Shown here in pieces: positions 7,948 to 14,289 of a stretch of DNA of 14,289 nt (the stretch's first letter is position 1; each line of letters opens with the position of its first letter). This DNA comes from an uncultured Prevotellaceae bacterium (lineage in GTDB: Bacteria; Bacteroidota; Bacteroidia; Bacteroidales; Bacteroidaceae), in NCBI GenBank assembly GCA_902775075.1, contig CACYKX010000066.1:1-14289 (forward strand). Reading direction: 5' to 3'. A program made the translations under genes and the position numbers. The notes below the pieces were generated by a model. It ran no database searches. It had not been told where the DNA came from and saw nothing but the letters and a program-made list of their open reading frames with translations.

Positions 7948-9158
7948 AATGGCTTATACCTGAAAATGAAATTGACATTCAGCAACGTGAGTTTCTCGAT
8001 TCGTTAATAACGAATACAAATCAGAAACTCATAGATGGTTTCCCCGGTTCCGGTAAAACCATCCTGCTTTTATTTGCTGCCAAAAGACTGAAAGATAAGG
8101 ATCCTAATTTCAGAATCCTTTTCATAGAGTTTACTCACTCGCTAATAAAGATGCTAACGGCTTCAATAAGGGAACTTCACATTAAGGATATAGAAGTAGT
8201 GACTTACTATGAGTTCAAAAAGAGAACTCATGGCATCGGAGTTGACTATGATTATATCTTATGCGATGAGGTTCAAGACGTGCCGAGGATGGTTCTGGAA
8301 GCGATGAAACGGAGTGCCAAGCATGTCATTATTGCAGGAGATGCTAACCAGTCTATTTACGAAAACGATCCTAAATGGAAGGAGCCTGTTTGTACGATAG
8401 ATGATATAAGAGATGTGTTGAGCCCGGATGTAACAAGCCTGAATATAATGCATCGTCTCACCAAGCCAATTGTCAGAGCGGTTAATTGCTACTTGCCTGA
8501 GATGAATATCTTGGCCGGAAAGTATTCCATGGTTAAGAAAAATACCCAAATTCGTCTTTGGAAATCAAGAAACCAGCGTGAAGAGGTTCGGCATATTATG
8601 GACGAAGCTATAGATGATGTGCATAATGGGAAGTCAGTAGGGATTCTGCTGCCGACACACGATAAACTGAAAGCATTTGCCAACTTTGTTCTTATCAATG
8701 CACAGCATGAAAGTTGGGAGTGCAAGAATAATAAATACGGAGGTCCTGATTACGATGATTTGAACAAGTATTTTGCTAAATGTGATGTACCAATACAATG
8801 CGTAGTCAATGGGTATGGAGACTTTTTGGCACCAGGAAATAAGATTACCCTGATAACTTACCATAGTGCTAAAGGATTAGACTTTGATAACGTATTTCTA
8901 CCCTTCTGTAATGAGATAGCTTACGCTGGGAATACGATGTCGAAGCGTGTGTTCATGGTCGCTATGACACGAAGCCGCGAAAATTTGTTCATCTCTTATA
9001 GTGCTGACCATATGAACCAGTGGGTTAAGACTTTTTGCGAGCAATGTTCGTACAAGAATTGGGACGATGAAGGCATGCAGCCGTTGTTCCCTTCTGAAAC
9101 TTCTACTGTCCCTGCACAGACAAATAAAGATGACGATAGTAGCTTATTTGGATTCTAA
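7944..9158 (+). CDS. Small UvrD/Rep-like SF1 helicase
   Basis: A 404-residue ATP-dependent helicase or translocase of superfamily 1A. It has Walker A GFPGSGKT (32-39), Walker B YILCDEVQD (104-112), motif III AGDANQSIY (131-139), motif IV LNIMHRL (166-172, Arg171), motif V TYHSAKGLDFDNVFLP (305-320) and motif VI VAMTRSREN (339-347). All core ATPase residues are present. At about 400 residues it is far shorter than UvrD or Rep (around 700), so the 1B/2B accessory subdomains are mostly missing. Enzymes of this size often need a partner to unwind. The last residues, KDDDSSLFGF, form an acidic-hydrophobic tail. The start codon overlaps the upstream stop as ATGA, with AGAGGAG a few bases before it. 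This implies translational coupling with the Hsp70-TPR gene and probably a joint function. Confidence 0.9.
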   Translation: MKWLIPENEIDIQQREFLDSLITNTNQKLIDGFPGSGKTILLLFAAKRLKDKDPNFRILFIEFTHSLIKMLTASIRELHIKDIEVVTYYEFKKRTHGIGVDYDYILCDEVQDVPRMVLEAMKRSAKHVIIAGDANQSIYENDPKWKEPVCTIDDIRDVLSPDVTSLNIMHRLTKPIVRAVNCYLPEMNILAGKYSMVKKNTQIRLWKSRNQREEVRHIMDEAIDDVHNGKSVGILLPTHDKLKAFANFVLINAQHESWECKNNKYGGPDYDDLNKYFAKCDVPIQCVVNGYGDFLAPGNKITLITYHSAKGLDFDNVFLPFCNEIAYAGNTMSKRVFMVAMTRSRENLFISYSADHMNQWVKTFCEQCSYKNWDDEGMQPLFPSETSTVPAQTNKDDDSSLFGF

Positions 9159-9160
9159 CA

Positions 9161-10156
9161 ATGGAGAAACAATACAATTACATATTACTTCTAAAGAAGT
9201 CTGACATTATCGATTTGTTCAAGTATGGCTATTTGAACGTATATTGCCCGAGTGTCTCATTCGATGGCAACATAGATACGTTGAGTGCTGACAAGAAAAA
9301 GGCTGATAGCATCTTTAAGAATGCCAACCCCTTTGAGTACAGTATAGAGTATTACCTACTGCACATAAGAACCAACAAAAAACTTGCGAAGAAATTCTCC
9401 ATTAATGACGTGATACATGTCTTCGCCCTTGATGAAGACTCTTTGCGTGTAGGACTTAATTTTAATCCACCTATTAAATTGGAGAAGCCAATCTGGAAAG
9501 AAGCGTACGAGAAATTCCAAGTTGGTCTGATGATTCATAGTGCGACAGAGGGGGTGAATAATGTCTTTGAAGCCTTTAATACTACATTTGGTGTGAAACG
9601 TCGCGGCTTCATCACTAATAAAGACATACAGAAGGTCTTTTCCCTGGCCTATTGTGGAAATCGTCCTGTAGGAAAATTGTCAATATGGACATATCTTCTT
9701 ATGTACGAACGTCATCATAATTATCCACATGATACTCGAGGCTTTTTCCTTGACGCATTACATGCGTTCGCCAACTTCAAGGCTCAAAAAGAGATTGATG
9801 CATCTGTAACCCAGAGCAAGTTGGGATCTCAGATCATGCAACTTAGAGAGGACGCTGCTTTCATGGATATACTAAAAATAGTGGATGGTAATAAAGATGT
9901 AGCTCCTGCCAACAAAGTCTTTAAAGGATATTTCTGCATAGCAGCGCTTTTCTTAAAATTGAAAATGGACTTTGAAAACGGCCTTGAATATGGGAAACGT
10001 TATTATGGCAAGCCAATCCCTGAGCTTTACTATTCCTTAAAAGCTTTTGGGGAAGATAACTTGAAACTGGCACTGTATTTATTAGGACTCACTTTGGGGT
10101 GGGAAAATACTTATCAGTATATTTACCAATCAAGGGAACTTGCCGTGTTAAAGTAG
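9161..10156 (+). CDS. Protein of unknown function in the Hsp70-helicase operon
   Basis: I do not recognise this 331-residue protein. It has no signal peptide and no clear membrane segment. The N-terminal 30 residues (YNYILLLKKSDIIDLFKYGYLNVYCP) read like a beta strand and helix. The body is mainly helical, with many aromatic residues and Lys/Asp/Glu, and the C-terminus contains an amphipathic ALYLLGLTLGWENTYQYIYQ helix pair (304-323). No catalytic motif stands out. A cluster at 183-193 (ERHHNYPHDTR) contains several His/Asp residues, but nothing in it amounts to a known nuclease signature. Only 2 bases separate it from the SF1 helicase stop, so it is almost certainly co-translated and may be that helicase's missing partner subunit. 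The partner role is inference. Confidence 0.8.
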   Translation: MEKQYNYILLLKKSDIIDLFKYGYLNVYCPSVSFDGNIDTLSADKKKADSIFKNANPFEYSIEYYLLHIRTNKKLAKKFSINDVIHVFALDEDSLRVGLNFNPPIKLEKPIWKEAYEKFQVGLMIHSATEGVNNVFEAFNTTFGVKRRGFITNKDIQKVFSLAYCGNRPVGKLSIWTYLLMYERHHNYPHDTRGFFLDALHAFANFKAQKEIDASVTQSKLGSQIMQLREDAAFMDILKIVDGNKDVAPANKVFKGYFCIAALFLKLKMDFENGLEYGKRYYGKPIPELYYSLKAFGEDNLKLALYLLGLTLGWENTYQYIYQSRELAVLK

Positions 10157-10173
10157 GTATTGTGCTCCTACAA

Positions 10174-10209
10174 CTAATAGCGTTAAAAATATTAGTGAGT
10201 ATACGTTTG
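10174..10209 (+). promoter_or_regulatory. Possible internal promoter and small hairpin before the last gene
   Basis: TACGTTTG at 10202-10209 matches the -7 consensus TAnnTTTG, and would place a start about 30 bases before the ATG at 10245. No good -33 TTTG lies 19-21 bases upstream, so this is half a promoter. CTAATA (10174-10179) and TATTAG (10190-10195) form a perfect 6-base inverted repeat in the same gap and could be an operator or a weak hairpin. Confidence 0.35.
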
Positions 10210-10244
10210 TCAGCGGAGAAGAGGAAAAATAAAAAGTAAGTTAT

Positions 10245-13200
10245 ATGAATTTGCTATACGGAGAAGATATTTTTTTTATCGGGGTAGTTAAGTTCTTTGA
10301 TGAAAAAAAGGACTTTGGGTTTATTGCATCGAATAATTGTAATATGCCTACATCCCAATATAACCAAGATTTTTATGTAAACTCTGCTTCTTTTGTCGAG
10401 GAAGAGGCAAAGAAAGATGGGCGTATAGTAGTTTTCCAAATAGAAAAGCAAGAGAATGGTAGAACCTGTGCGGTCAATGTTAGGAGAATTACACGATCTG
10501 ACGATGACATAAATCTTGCTTTATCTTATTATGGGGAACATGAATATATTGCTTATAAAGAAGGAATAAAGACGAATCTCTTCAATAGACTTCCTATATC
10601 AAGAATCAAAGTTGCTGAAAAGGTAAAATCAATAATCGTAGAAGATGTAGAACGTTCCCCCGAGAATACTTCTCGTCATTTTACATTCTTTGTAGAGCAT
10701 TACAGACAAGACATCCACTCCCAAGACCGTTATATATTTGATCGCGATTTCTATCGTGAAGAAAAGAACTTGTGGGTGTCATTGTTCGCCATATTTACAT
10801 ATGATGAGAAACTGGAAATCTTGAAGACTTATCCTACGGCTATCAAGTATGTAAATGATGAGCGCATATTACTTAAGTGGTTAGATACTGTCAGCTTGGA
10901 AAATATCTCTTTGCCGCAGTTGCAGTATATTTACGATGTAATAAAACTTTTGCCTACAGAAAACCAAGGTAATGTAAAAGAAAGTTTTGAGAAAATCGTT
11001 GATTCTGAAATCAAAAGAGAACTAAAGGAACTGTCAGAACGCTCTGATGTAGGGGAAGCAGACTTGGACAGGGCTTTGCGTCGTTATCTTCGTTTTACAA
11101 CAAAAAAGTATGACGATGAAAAGAGGCTTTGCCTTGCTGCGATAAAGTGCAATCAGTTTAAACAAGAGCTTAATAAATTTTCAACTCAGCCTCTTGAATT
11201 TTATGTGTTGTCATCATTTACGTGTTTCCTTGATAGGTTGAGTGTCGAAGATAAGAATATGCACAAGCAGGAATTAGAAGATGTAATAAAACCAATTCTT
11301 GAAAGCTGTCTCTCGGACAAATTATATTTTAAGGCAATTGAGCTTATTAGTAGTTTTCCGTTTCTTAGCGATATCTATTCTACATACAGTAAGAGATTGT
11401 TGCCTTTAATTATTACCTATTTGAAGGGAAAAGCTCAATCGGTTTTGAATTCTGTGAGTAACATAGATAACTTGCTCTCTGATTATGATGAGCTTACCAG
11501 AATTTATAAAGATTCAGAAAAGACCACTATCAGGCAAACCTTGGTCCCCATTCTTCTTAATAGTAACTCAATTTTTGAGTTGTCCAAGATTTCGTCTTAT
11601 CCTTACGAGTGGGCTGATAAGGACTTGGCGTTAGAGAAAGTAGAAAAGATTGTCTCAGATTGGGATTACAATACAGTAAAAGATTTCTTGGGAATTGAAC
11701 CGAATTTGTTCGATGATGATATGCGGTTTGTGGACATGATAATAAATCGTGCCATGCAGTTGGTAGGGAATATCGCTCTAACCAATTTCTTTGATGGAAC
11801 ACCGGTTGATCCTGAGTCTAAAGGTCTCTATTCACGAAATCCAGAACGAGAGAATTGTGATTTCTTGAAAAAGCTGAAAGCACTGATACCAAATGGAAAG
11901 GAGAATGTCCGATGGAACTCTTATATACAAACGAGGAGTAATGAGGATTTGCTTATACTGTTTGACAATGGGGTAATCATGTCATTACCAGGACGTGTCA
12001 TTGAAGAAATAATTAACTCGATTTCTTTAGACAGTGTGATGTCGGAAAGTGAGCATTGGTATTATCATCCTTCATTGAGTAATCAAACTTATGAAAAGGC
12101 ACTAAAAGCGACAACGATTGACTTATTATTCTCTATAATAGCTAATCGGCTTGTGAACATAGAATTGTCGTATGACAATATTCCTTTGGCGGTACTTCTA
12201 ACAGAACTATTGGCAAGTAACAAGCCTCAAACCGGTGAATACAATGCTTTAAAGGACTGGGAAAGAACTTTCAAAGCTCATCTTGAAAGTCTAAAACAAA
12301 CTTCACAAGATAGAAGACTAGCTGCCGTTCTTTGGGCAGTTCATTTTCAATCTTCAGCTTCAATGGCGGCTTTGGCCGACATCTTTGGATACCTGCCTCC
12401 ATATGTTCAGATAAGGAGCGTTAAGAAATTGTTCCAACTGATGAGTCAAGGAAAGATAACTCATACTGCAGACAGCTTGTATCAGTTTATATCCCAGGGA
12501 GAAAAACCAATCTGTCTTCCTTTGGAGATTGCTTTTGCTTACTTGCGGCGCAGGGAGAAAAATCCAAACTCTACTCTTGACAACAATGTTATGCTTAAAC
12601 TGCTTGATGGCAGGGAAGACCATGCTGAATGGATTGGTATAAGACATCTTATGACAGAATGCAATGGAAGATGGAATGTCGAGGAATTGCCCGATGACTA
12701 TACTAACAAAAAGCGATACAAGTACTTTAATGGTCTGATTAATACGACAGAAAAAAGAGGTATAAGGGTCTTCGTCCCATTTAAGATGATAGATGGTTTT
12801 GGCGAGTTGAAAGAGTATAATAACAAGTACTATAACGATGTAGGCGAGTTAATCAAATTAACTTATCCCGATTCAGACTATAAGATGATAAATGAGACGC
12901 AAGGCGTTTCATATTACTTCGATGATTCGCATGAGACAGACCTATTTGCTTTGGCCCGTTCTTTCAATATGAAATTTAATGGACTTAACAACTTCCTTGG
13001 ATTTATCGTGAACGAAGCCGATGATGATGTCTTCTGTGAATGCAGGCTTGCCAATAAGGTTGACAATTGGTCCGAAGTGGCTTTTTATTGGTGCGGAAAC
13101 AAACCGTGTTTCTGTCCGCCTGTCAGATATATGCTCGACAGAGAATGGGAAAAGTACACGCTTCTTGATTTTATGCGGATTTTAAAGATTCCTGCTGATT

Positions 13201-13724
13201 ATGTCAATATGAATGGTAATAAGACGATGTTTGGACATTACATCATTCTTTCTTCTTATCTGAAAAGCTTTGTTAATTTTTATGAGCATCTGAAATGCCG
13301 TGAGTGCGGTAAGCTTATGAAGCCAAAGGACATCACTAACTTTACAACAAGAGCTGTAAATGAATTCTCTTGCACCAATGAGGATTGCGTGAAACAAAAC
13401 AAAACAGTTTATCTAAACCACTGCTTTAATAAGCGGAAATGTAATGCGACTATTGATAGTAGGGATTCGAAACAATGTCCGAATGGCCAATACATCTGCC
13501 CGAAATGTGGAGCTTGTTGCTCAACAGAGAATTATAAGCTTAGAATAAGTCATTTAAAGATGACGGGAGGCTCTATTTCTAAATGGCTAATAGATTTTGT
13601 ACGAAATAAGAAGGGACATTGGGAAAAGCAAGAATACTTTTGCTACAAGTGCGGCAAACCTATGACAAATGAGGAAGGAAAATATGTTTGTAAGGATTGT
13701 GGAACAGAATACAAACATCAATAA
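10245..13724 (+). CDS. Large protein with N-terminal cold-shock-like domain and C-terminal zinc ribbons
   Basis: An 1159-residue protein of unassigned family. The N-terminus resembles a cold-shock (OB-fold) domain: GVVKFFDEKKDFGFIA (13-28) matches the strand carrying RNP1, and DFYVNSASF (42-50) matches the RNP2 strand; the domain closes near 81. Such domains bind single-stranded RNA or DNA. Residues about 90-1000 are mostly helical, Leu/Lys/Asp/Glu-rich and possibly repeat-like, with no motif I can name. The C-terminus has clustered cysteines: C1018/C1021, C1043/C1048, C1060/C1066/C1078, C1085/C1088/C1091/C1092, then a textbook zinc ribbon with C1133/C1136 and C1149/C1152. This points to a nucleic-acid-binding scaffold or sensor with binding sites at both ends. 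It ends the gene row, after an 88-base gap. I see no nuclease or ATPase motif, so any effector activity would lie in the unrecognised middle or in other gene products. Confidence 0.82.
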   Translation: MNLLYGEDIFFIGVVKFFDEKKDFGFIASNNCNMPTSQYNQDFYVNSASFVEEEAKKDGRIVVFQIEKQENGRTCAVNVRRITRSDDDINLALSYYGEHEYIAYKEGIKTNLFNRLPISRIKVAEKVKSIIVEDVERSPENTSRHFTFFVEHYRQDIHSQDRYIFDRDFYREEKNLWVSLFAIFTYDEKLEILKTYPTAIKYVNDERILLKWLDTVSLENISLPQLQYIYDVIKLLPTENQGNVKESFEKIVDSEIKRELKELSERSDVGEADLDRALRRYLRFTTKKYDDEKRLCLAAIKCNQFKQELNKFSTQPLEFYVLSSFTCFLDRLSVEDKNMHKQELEDVIKPILESCLSDKLYFKAIELISSFPFLSDIYSTYSKRLLPLIITYLKGKAQSVLNSVSNIDNLLSDYDELTRIYKDSEKTTIRQTLVPILLNSNSIFELSKISSYPYEWADKDLALEKVEKIVSDWDYNTVKDFLGIEPNLFDDDMRFVDMIINRAMQLVGNIALTNFFDGTPVDPESKGLYSRNPERENCDFLKKLKALIPNGKENVRWNSYIQTRSNEDLLILFDNGVIMSLPGRVIEEIINSISLDSVMSESEHWYYHPSLSNQTYEKALKATTIDLLFSIIANRLVNIELSYDNIPLAVLLTELLASNKPQTGEYNALKDWERTFKAHLESLKQTSQDRRLAAVLWAVHFQSSASMAALADIFGYLPPYVQIRSVKKLFQLMSQGKITHTADSLYQFISQGEKPICLPLEIAFAYLRRREKNPNSTLDNNVMLKLLDGREDHAEWIGIRHLMTECNGRWNVEELPDDYTNKKRYKYFNGLINTTEKRGIRVFVPFKMIDGFGELKEYNNKYYNDVGELIKLTYPDSDYKMINETQGVSYYFDDSHETDLFALARSFNMKFNGLNNFLGFIVNEADDDVFCECRLANKVDNWSEVAFYWCGNKPCFCPPVRYMLDREWEKYTLLDFMRILKIPADYVNMNGNKTMFGHYIILSSYLKSFVNFYEHLKCRECGKLMKPKDITNFTTRAVNEFSCTNEDCVKQNKTVYLNHCFNKRKCNATIDSRDSKQCPNGQYICPKCGACCSTENYKLRISHLKMTGGSISKWLIDFVRNKKGHWEKQEYFCYKCGKPMTNEEGKYVCKDCGTEYKHQ

Positions 13725-13814
13725 AAGGTTGATGTCCACTCCAACTAATTTACTGCAGGCTGTCTGGCGCAGTAGAAACGTTAGGCTCATCTATTCCTGT
13801 TGTTATCTCATTCA

Positions 13815-13847
13815 ATAGAGTCATAACTAATAAGAAGGTGACTCTAT
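13815..13847 (+). terminator. Hairpin, possible end of the operon transcript
   Basis: ATAGAGTCA (13815-13823) and TGACTCTAT (13839-13847) pair perfectly over 9 bases around a 15-base loop, about 90 bases after the last stop codon. Only a broken T-rich stretch (GTTTAT) follows about 7 bases later, so it is a weak intrinsic terminator at best. An operator or recombinase site is an alternative. Confidence 0.35.
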
Positions 13848-13869
13848 AAGGCTAGTTTATCTCCAAAAA

Positions 13870-13892
13870 TGTTTTCCCATTGTTTTCCCGAT
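13870..13892. repeat. Direct repeat copy 1 (TGTTTTCCC-type, 23 bases)
   Basis: Exactly the same 23 bases recur at 14011-14033, 141 bases further on. Each copy is itself a near-tandem of TGTTTTCCCAT and TGTTTTCCCGAT, so there are four TTTTCCC units in all. Position close to a tRNA 3' end suggests recombinase arm-type sites or an attachment remnant. No integrase gene is in the window. Confidence 0.75.
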
Positions 13893-14010
13893 TCGGATTT
13901 CCGGCTGATTTCCGACTTCCTTGATGCGGAACGATACTTAGTGATTTTGAGGAAAGAAGTGAAGTTGGCGTGATATTTCGTGGCGTATCATGCTGTTTTC
14001 AAATGAGTTG

Positions 14011-14033
14011 TGTTTTCCCATTGTTTTCCCGAT
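14011..14033. repeat. Direct repeat copy 2 (TGTTTTCCC-type, 23 bases)
   Basis: Second exact copy of the repeat at 13870-13892. It ends where the A-rich run begins that serves as the U-tract of the minus-strand tRNA terminator, and lies 49 bases from the tRNA 3' end. The flanking bases differ between the two copies, so identity is limited to these 23 bases. Confidence 0.75.
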
Positions 14034-14070
14034 AAAAGAAAAAGGAGTTACGAAATCTTCGTAACTCCTT
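14034..14070 (-). terminator. Intrinsic terminator of the tRNA transcript
   Basis: AAGGAGTTACGAA (14042-14054) and TTCGTAACTCCTT (14058-14070) pair perfectly over 13 bases with a 3-base loop. Read on the minus strand it is followed by a T-rich tract (TTTCTTTT, from 14043 down to about 14034). It lies 11 bases beyond the tRNA 3' end and so terminates that transcript. It would also form a hairpin against plus-strand read-through, though without a plus-strand T-run. Confidence 0.9.
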
Positions 14071-14081
14071 GATTTTCAGTG

Positions 14082-14155
14082 TAGCGGGGGTGGGTCACGA
14101 TCCCACGACCTCCGGATTATGAATCCGACGCTCTAACCAGCTGAGCTATCCCGCC
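14082..14155 (-). tRNA. tRNA with anticodon CAU, probably elongator tRNA-Met
   Basis: On the minus strand a 74-base cloverleaf can be drawn: acceptor GGCGGGA, T8, D-stem GCTC/GAGC with AGCTGGTTA loop, anticodon stem TCGGA/TCCGG around TTCATAA (anticodon CAU), and T-stem GTGGG/CCCAC. The discriminator is A73 and CCA is not encoded. The lack of three consecutive G:C pairs at the base of the anticodon stem argues against the initiator. tRNA-Ile2, read after lysidine modification, remains possible. Oddities: the T-loop reads ATCGTGA instead of a TTCRANT-type loop, and the acceptor has G1-U72 and an A7-C66 mismatch. The 3' end points toward the operon, the orientation expected when an element integrates into a tRNA 3' half. 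Confidence 0.9.
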
Positions 14156-14213
14156 ATCATTTTCAGCAAAGGAGAAAAACACACGTTGATGGGTGATTTC
14201 TGAATTGCGAGTG

Positions 14214-14245
14214 CAAAGGTACACATTTGTTTTTGAACCTCCAAA
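14214..14245 (-). promoter_or_regulatory. Bacteroidota-type promoter of the tRNA
   Basis: On the minus strand TTTG (14242-14245) is followed by exactly 20 bases and then TACCTTTG (14214-14221). This is a full match to the -33 TTTG / -7 TAnnTTTG consensus of the Bacteroidota primary sigma factor. The start would fall near 14207, leaving a leader of about 50 bases that is removed in tRNA processing. This is the strongest taxonomic clue in the window. Confidence 0.88.
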
Positions 14246-14289
14246 TATTTTGGCTACTTTTTGTTGCAACATTCGCTTTTCTGACTTTT

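Larger units (their letters stand above)
13725..14081. other. Right non-coding region between the operon and the tRNA
   Basis: About 355 bases without a supportable gene. It holds an inverted repeat TACTGC/GCAGTA (13751-13756 and 13769-13774), a 9-base hairpin (13815-13847), two copies of an exact 23-base repeat (13870-13892, 14011-14033) and the tRNA terminator. The longest minus frame beginning inside a repeat copy is only 27 codons. Confidence 0.6.

Noticed and set aside
13751..13774. TACTGC/GCAGTA inverted repeat as operon terminator
   Set aside because: Only 6 perfect pairs, a 12-base loop and no T-run after it, so it does not qualify as an intrinsic terminator.
1..14289. CRISPR array, insertion sequence, integrase or toxin-antitoxin pair
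   Set aside because: No regularly spaced repeat array, transposase or recombinase motif, or short paired genes were visible on either strand.

Overview
The window looks like an accessory (defence-type) island on a Bacteroidota chromosome, probably from a Prevotella- or Bacteroides-like gut organism. The best evidence is the tRNA promoter at the right end. On the minus strand it has TTTG, 20 bases, then TACCTTTG, which is the Bacteroidota -33/-7 pattern and not the proteobacterial -35/-10 pattern. A second candidate of the same form precedes the first gene. Genus is an inference from promoter style and general protein character; nothing was searched.

Layout: 1-454 is non-coding, with a cluster of three GTGGTCTG repeats, a hairpin and a promoter. 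Six genes then follow, all on the plus strand. 455-1438 encodes a methyltransferase-like protein that ends before the catalytic motif. 1448-5518 encodes a 1356-residue fusion of GIY-YIG-type nuclease, SF2 helicase, Eco57I-like N6-adenine methyltransferase and target-recognition region. 5542-7947 encodes an Hsp70/actin-fold ATPase fused to TPR repeats. 7944-9158 encodes a small UvrD-like SF1 helicase. 9161-10156 encodes an unrecognised protein. After an 88-base gap with a possible internal promoter, 10245-13724 encodes a 1159-residue protein with an N-terminal cold-shock-like domain and C-terminal zinc ribbons. From 13725 on there is a hairpin, an exact 23-base direct repeat in two copies, a strong minus-strand terminator, a minus-strand tRNA with anticodon CAU, and its promoter.

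How the genes may work together: the first two genes form a restriction-modification pair. The large protein carries nuclease, translocase and methylase parts, and the small protein supplies a second SAM-fold subunit. The next three genes are almost contiguous (gaps of 23 bases, a 4-base overlap, then 2 bases), so they are probably translated from the same message. The Hsp70-TPR, SF1 helicase, unknown protein and cold-shock/zinc-ribbon protein have no place in a standard restriction system. They may be a second defence module or an accessory module that senses or remodels nucleic-acid/protein complexes. That functional link is inference from gene order. No integrase, transposase, CRISPR array or toxin-antitoxin pair is visible. 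The tRNA with its 3' end facing the island, and the direct repeats beside it, are compatible with an integration hotspot whose recombinase lies outside the window.
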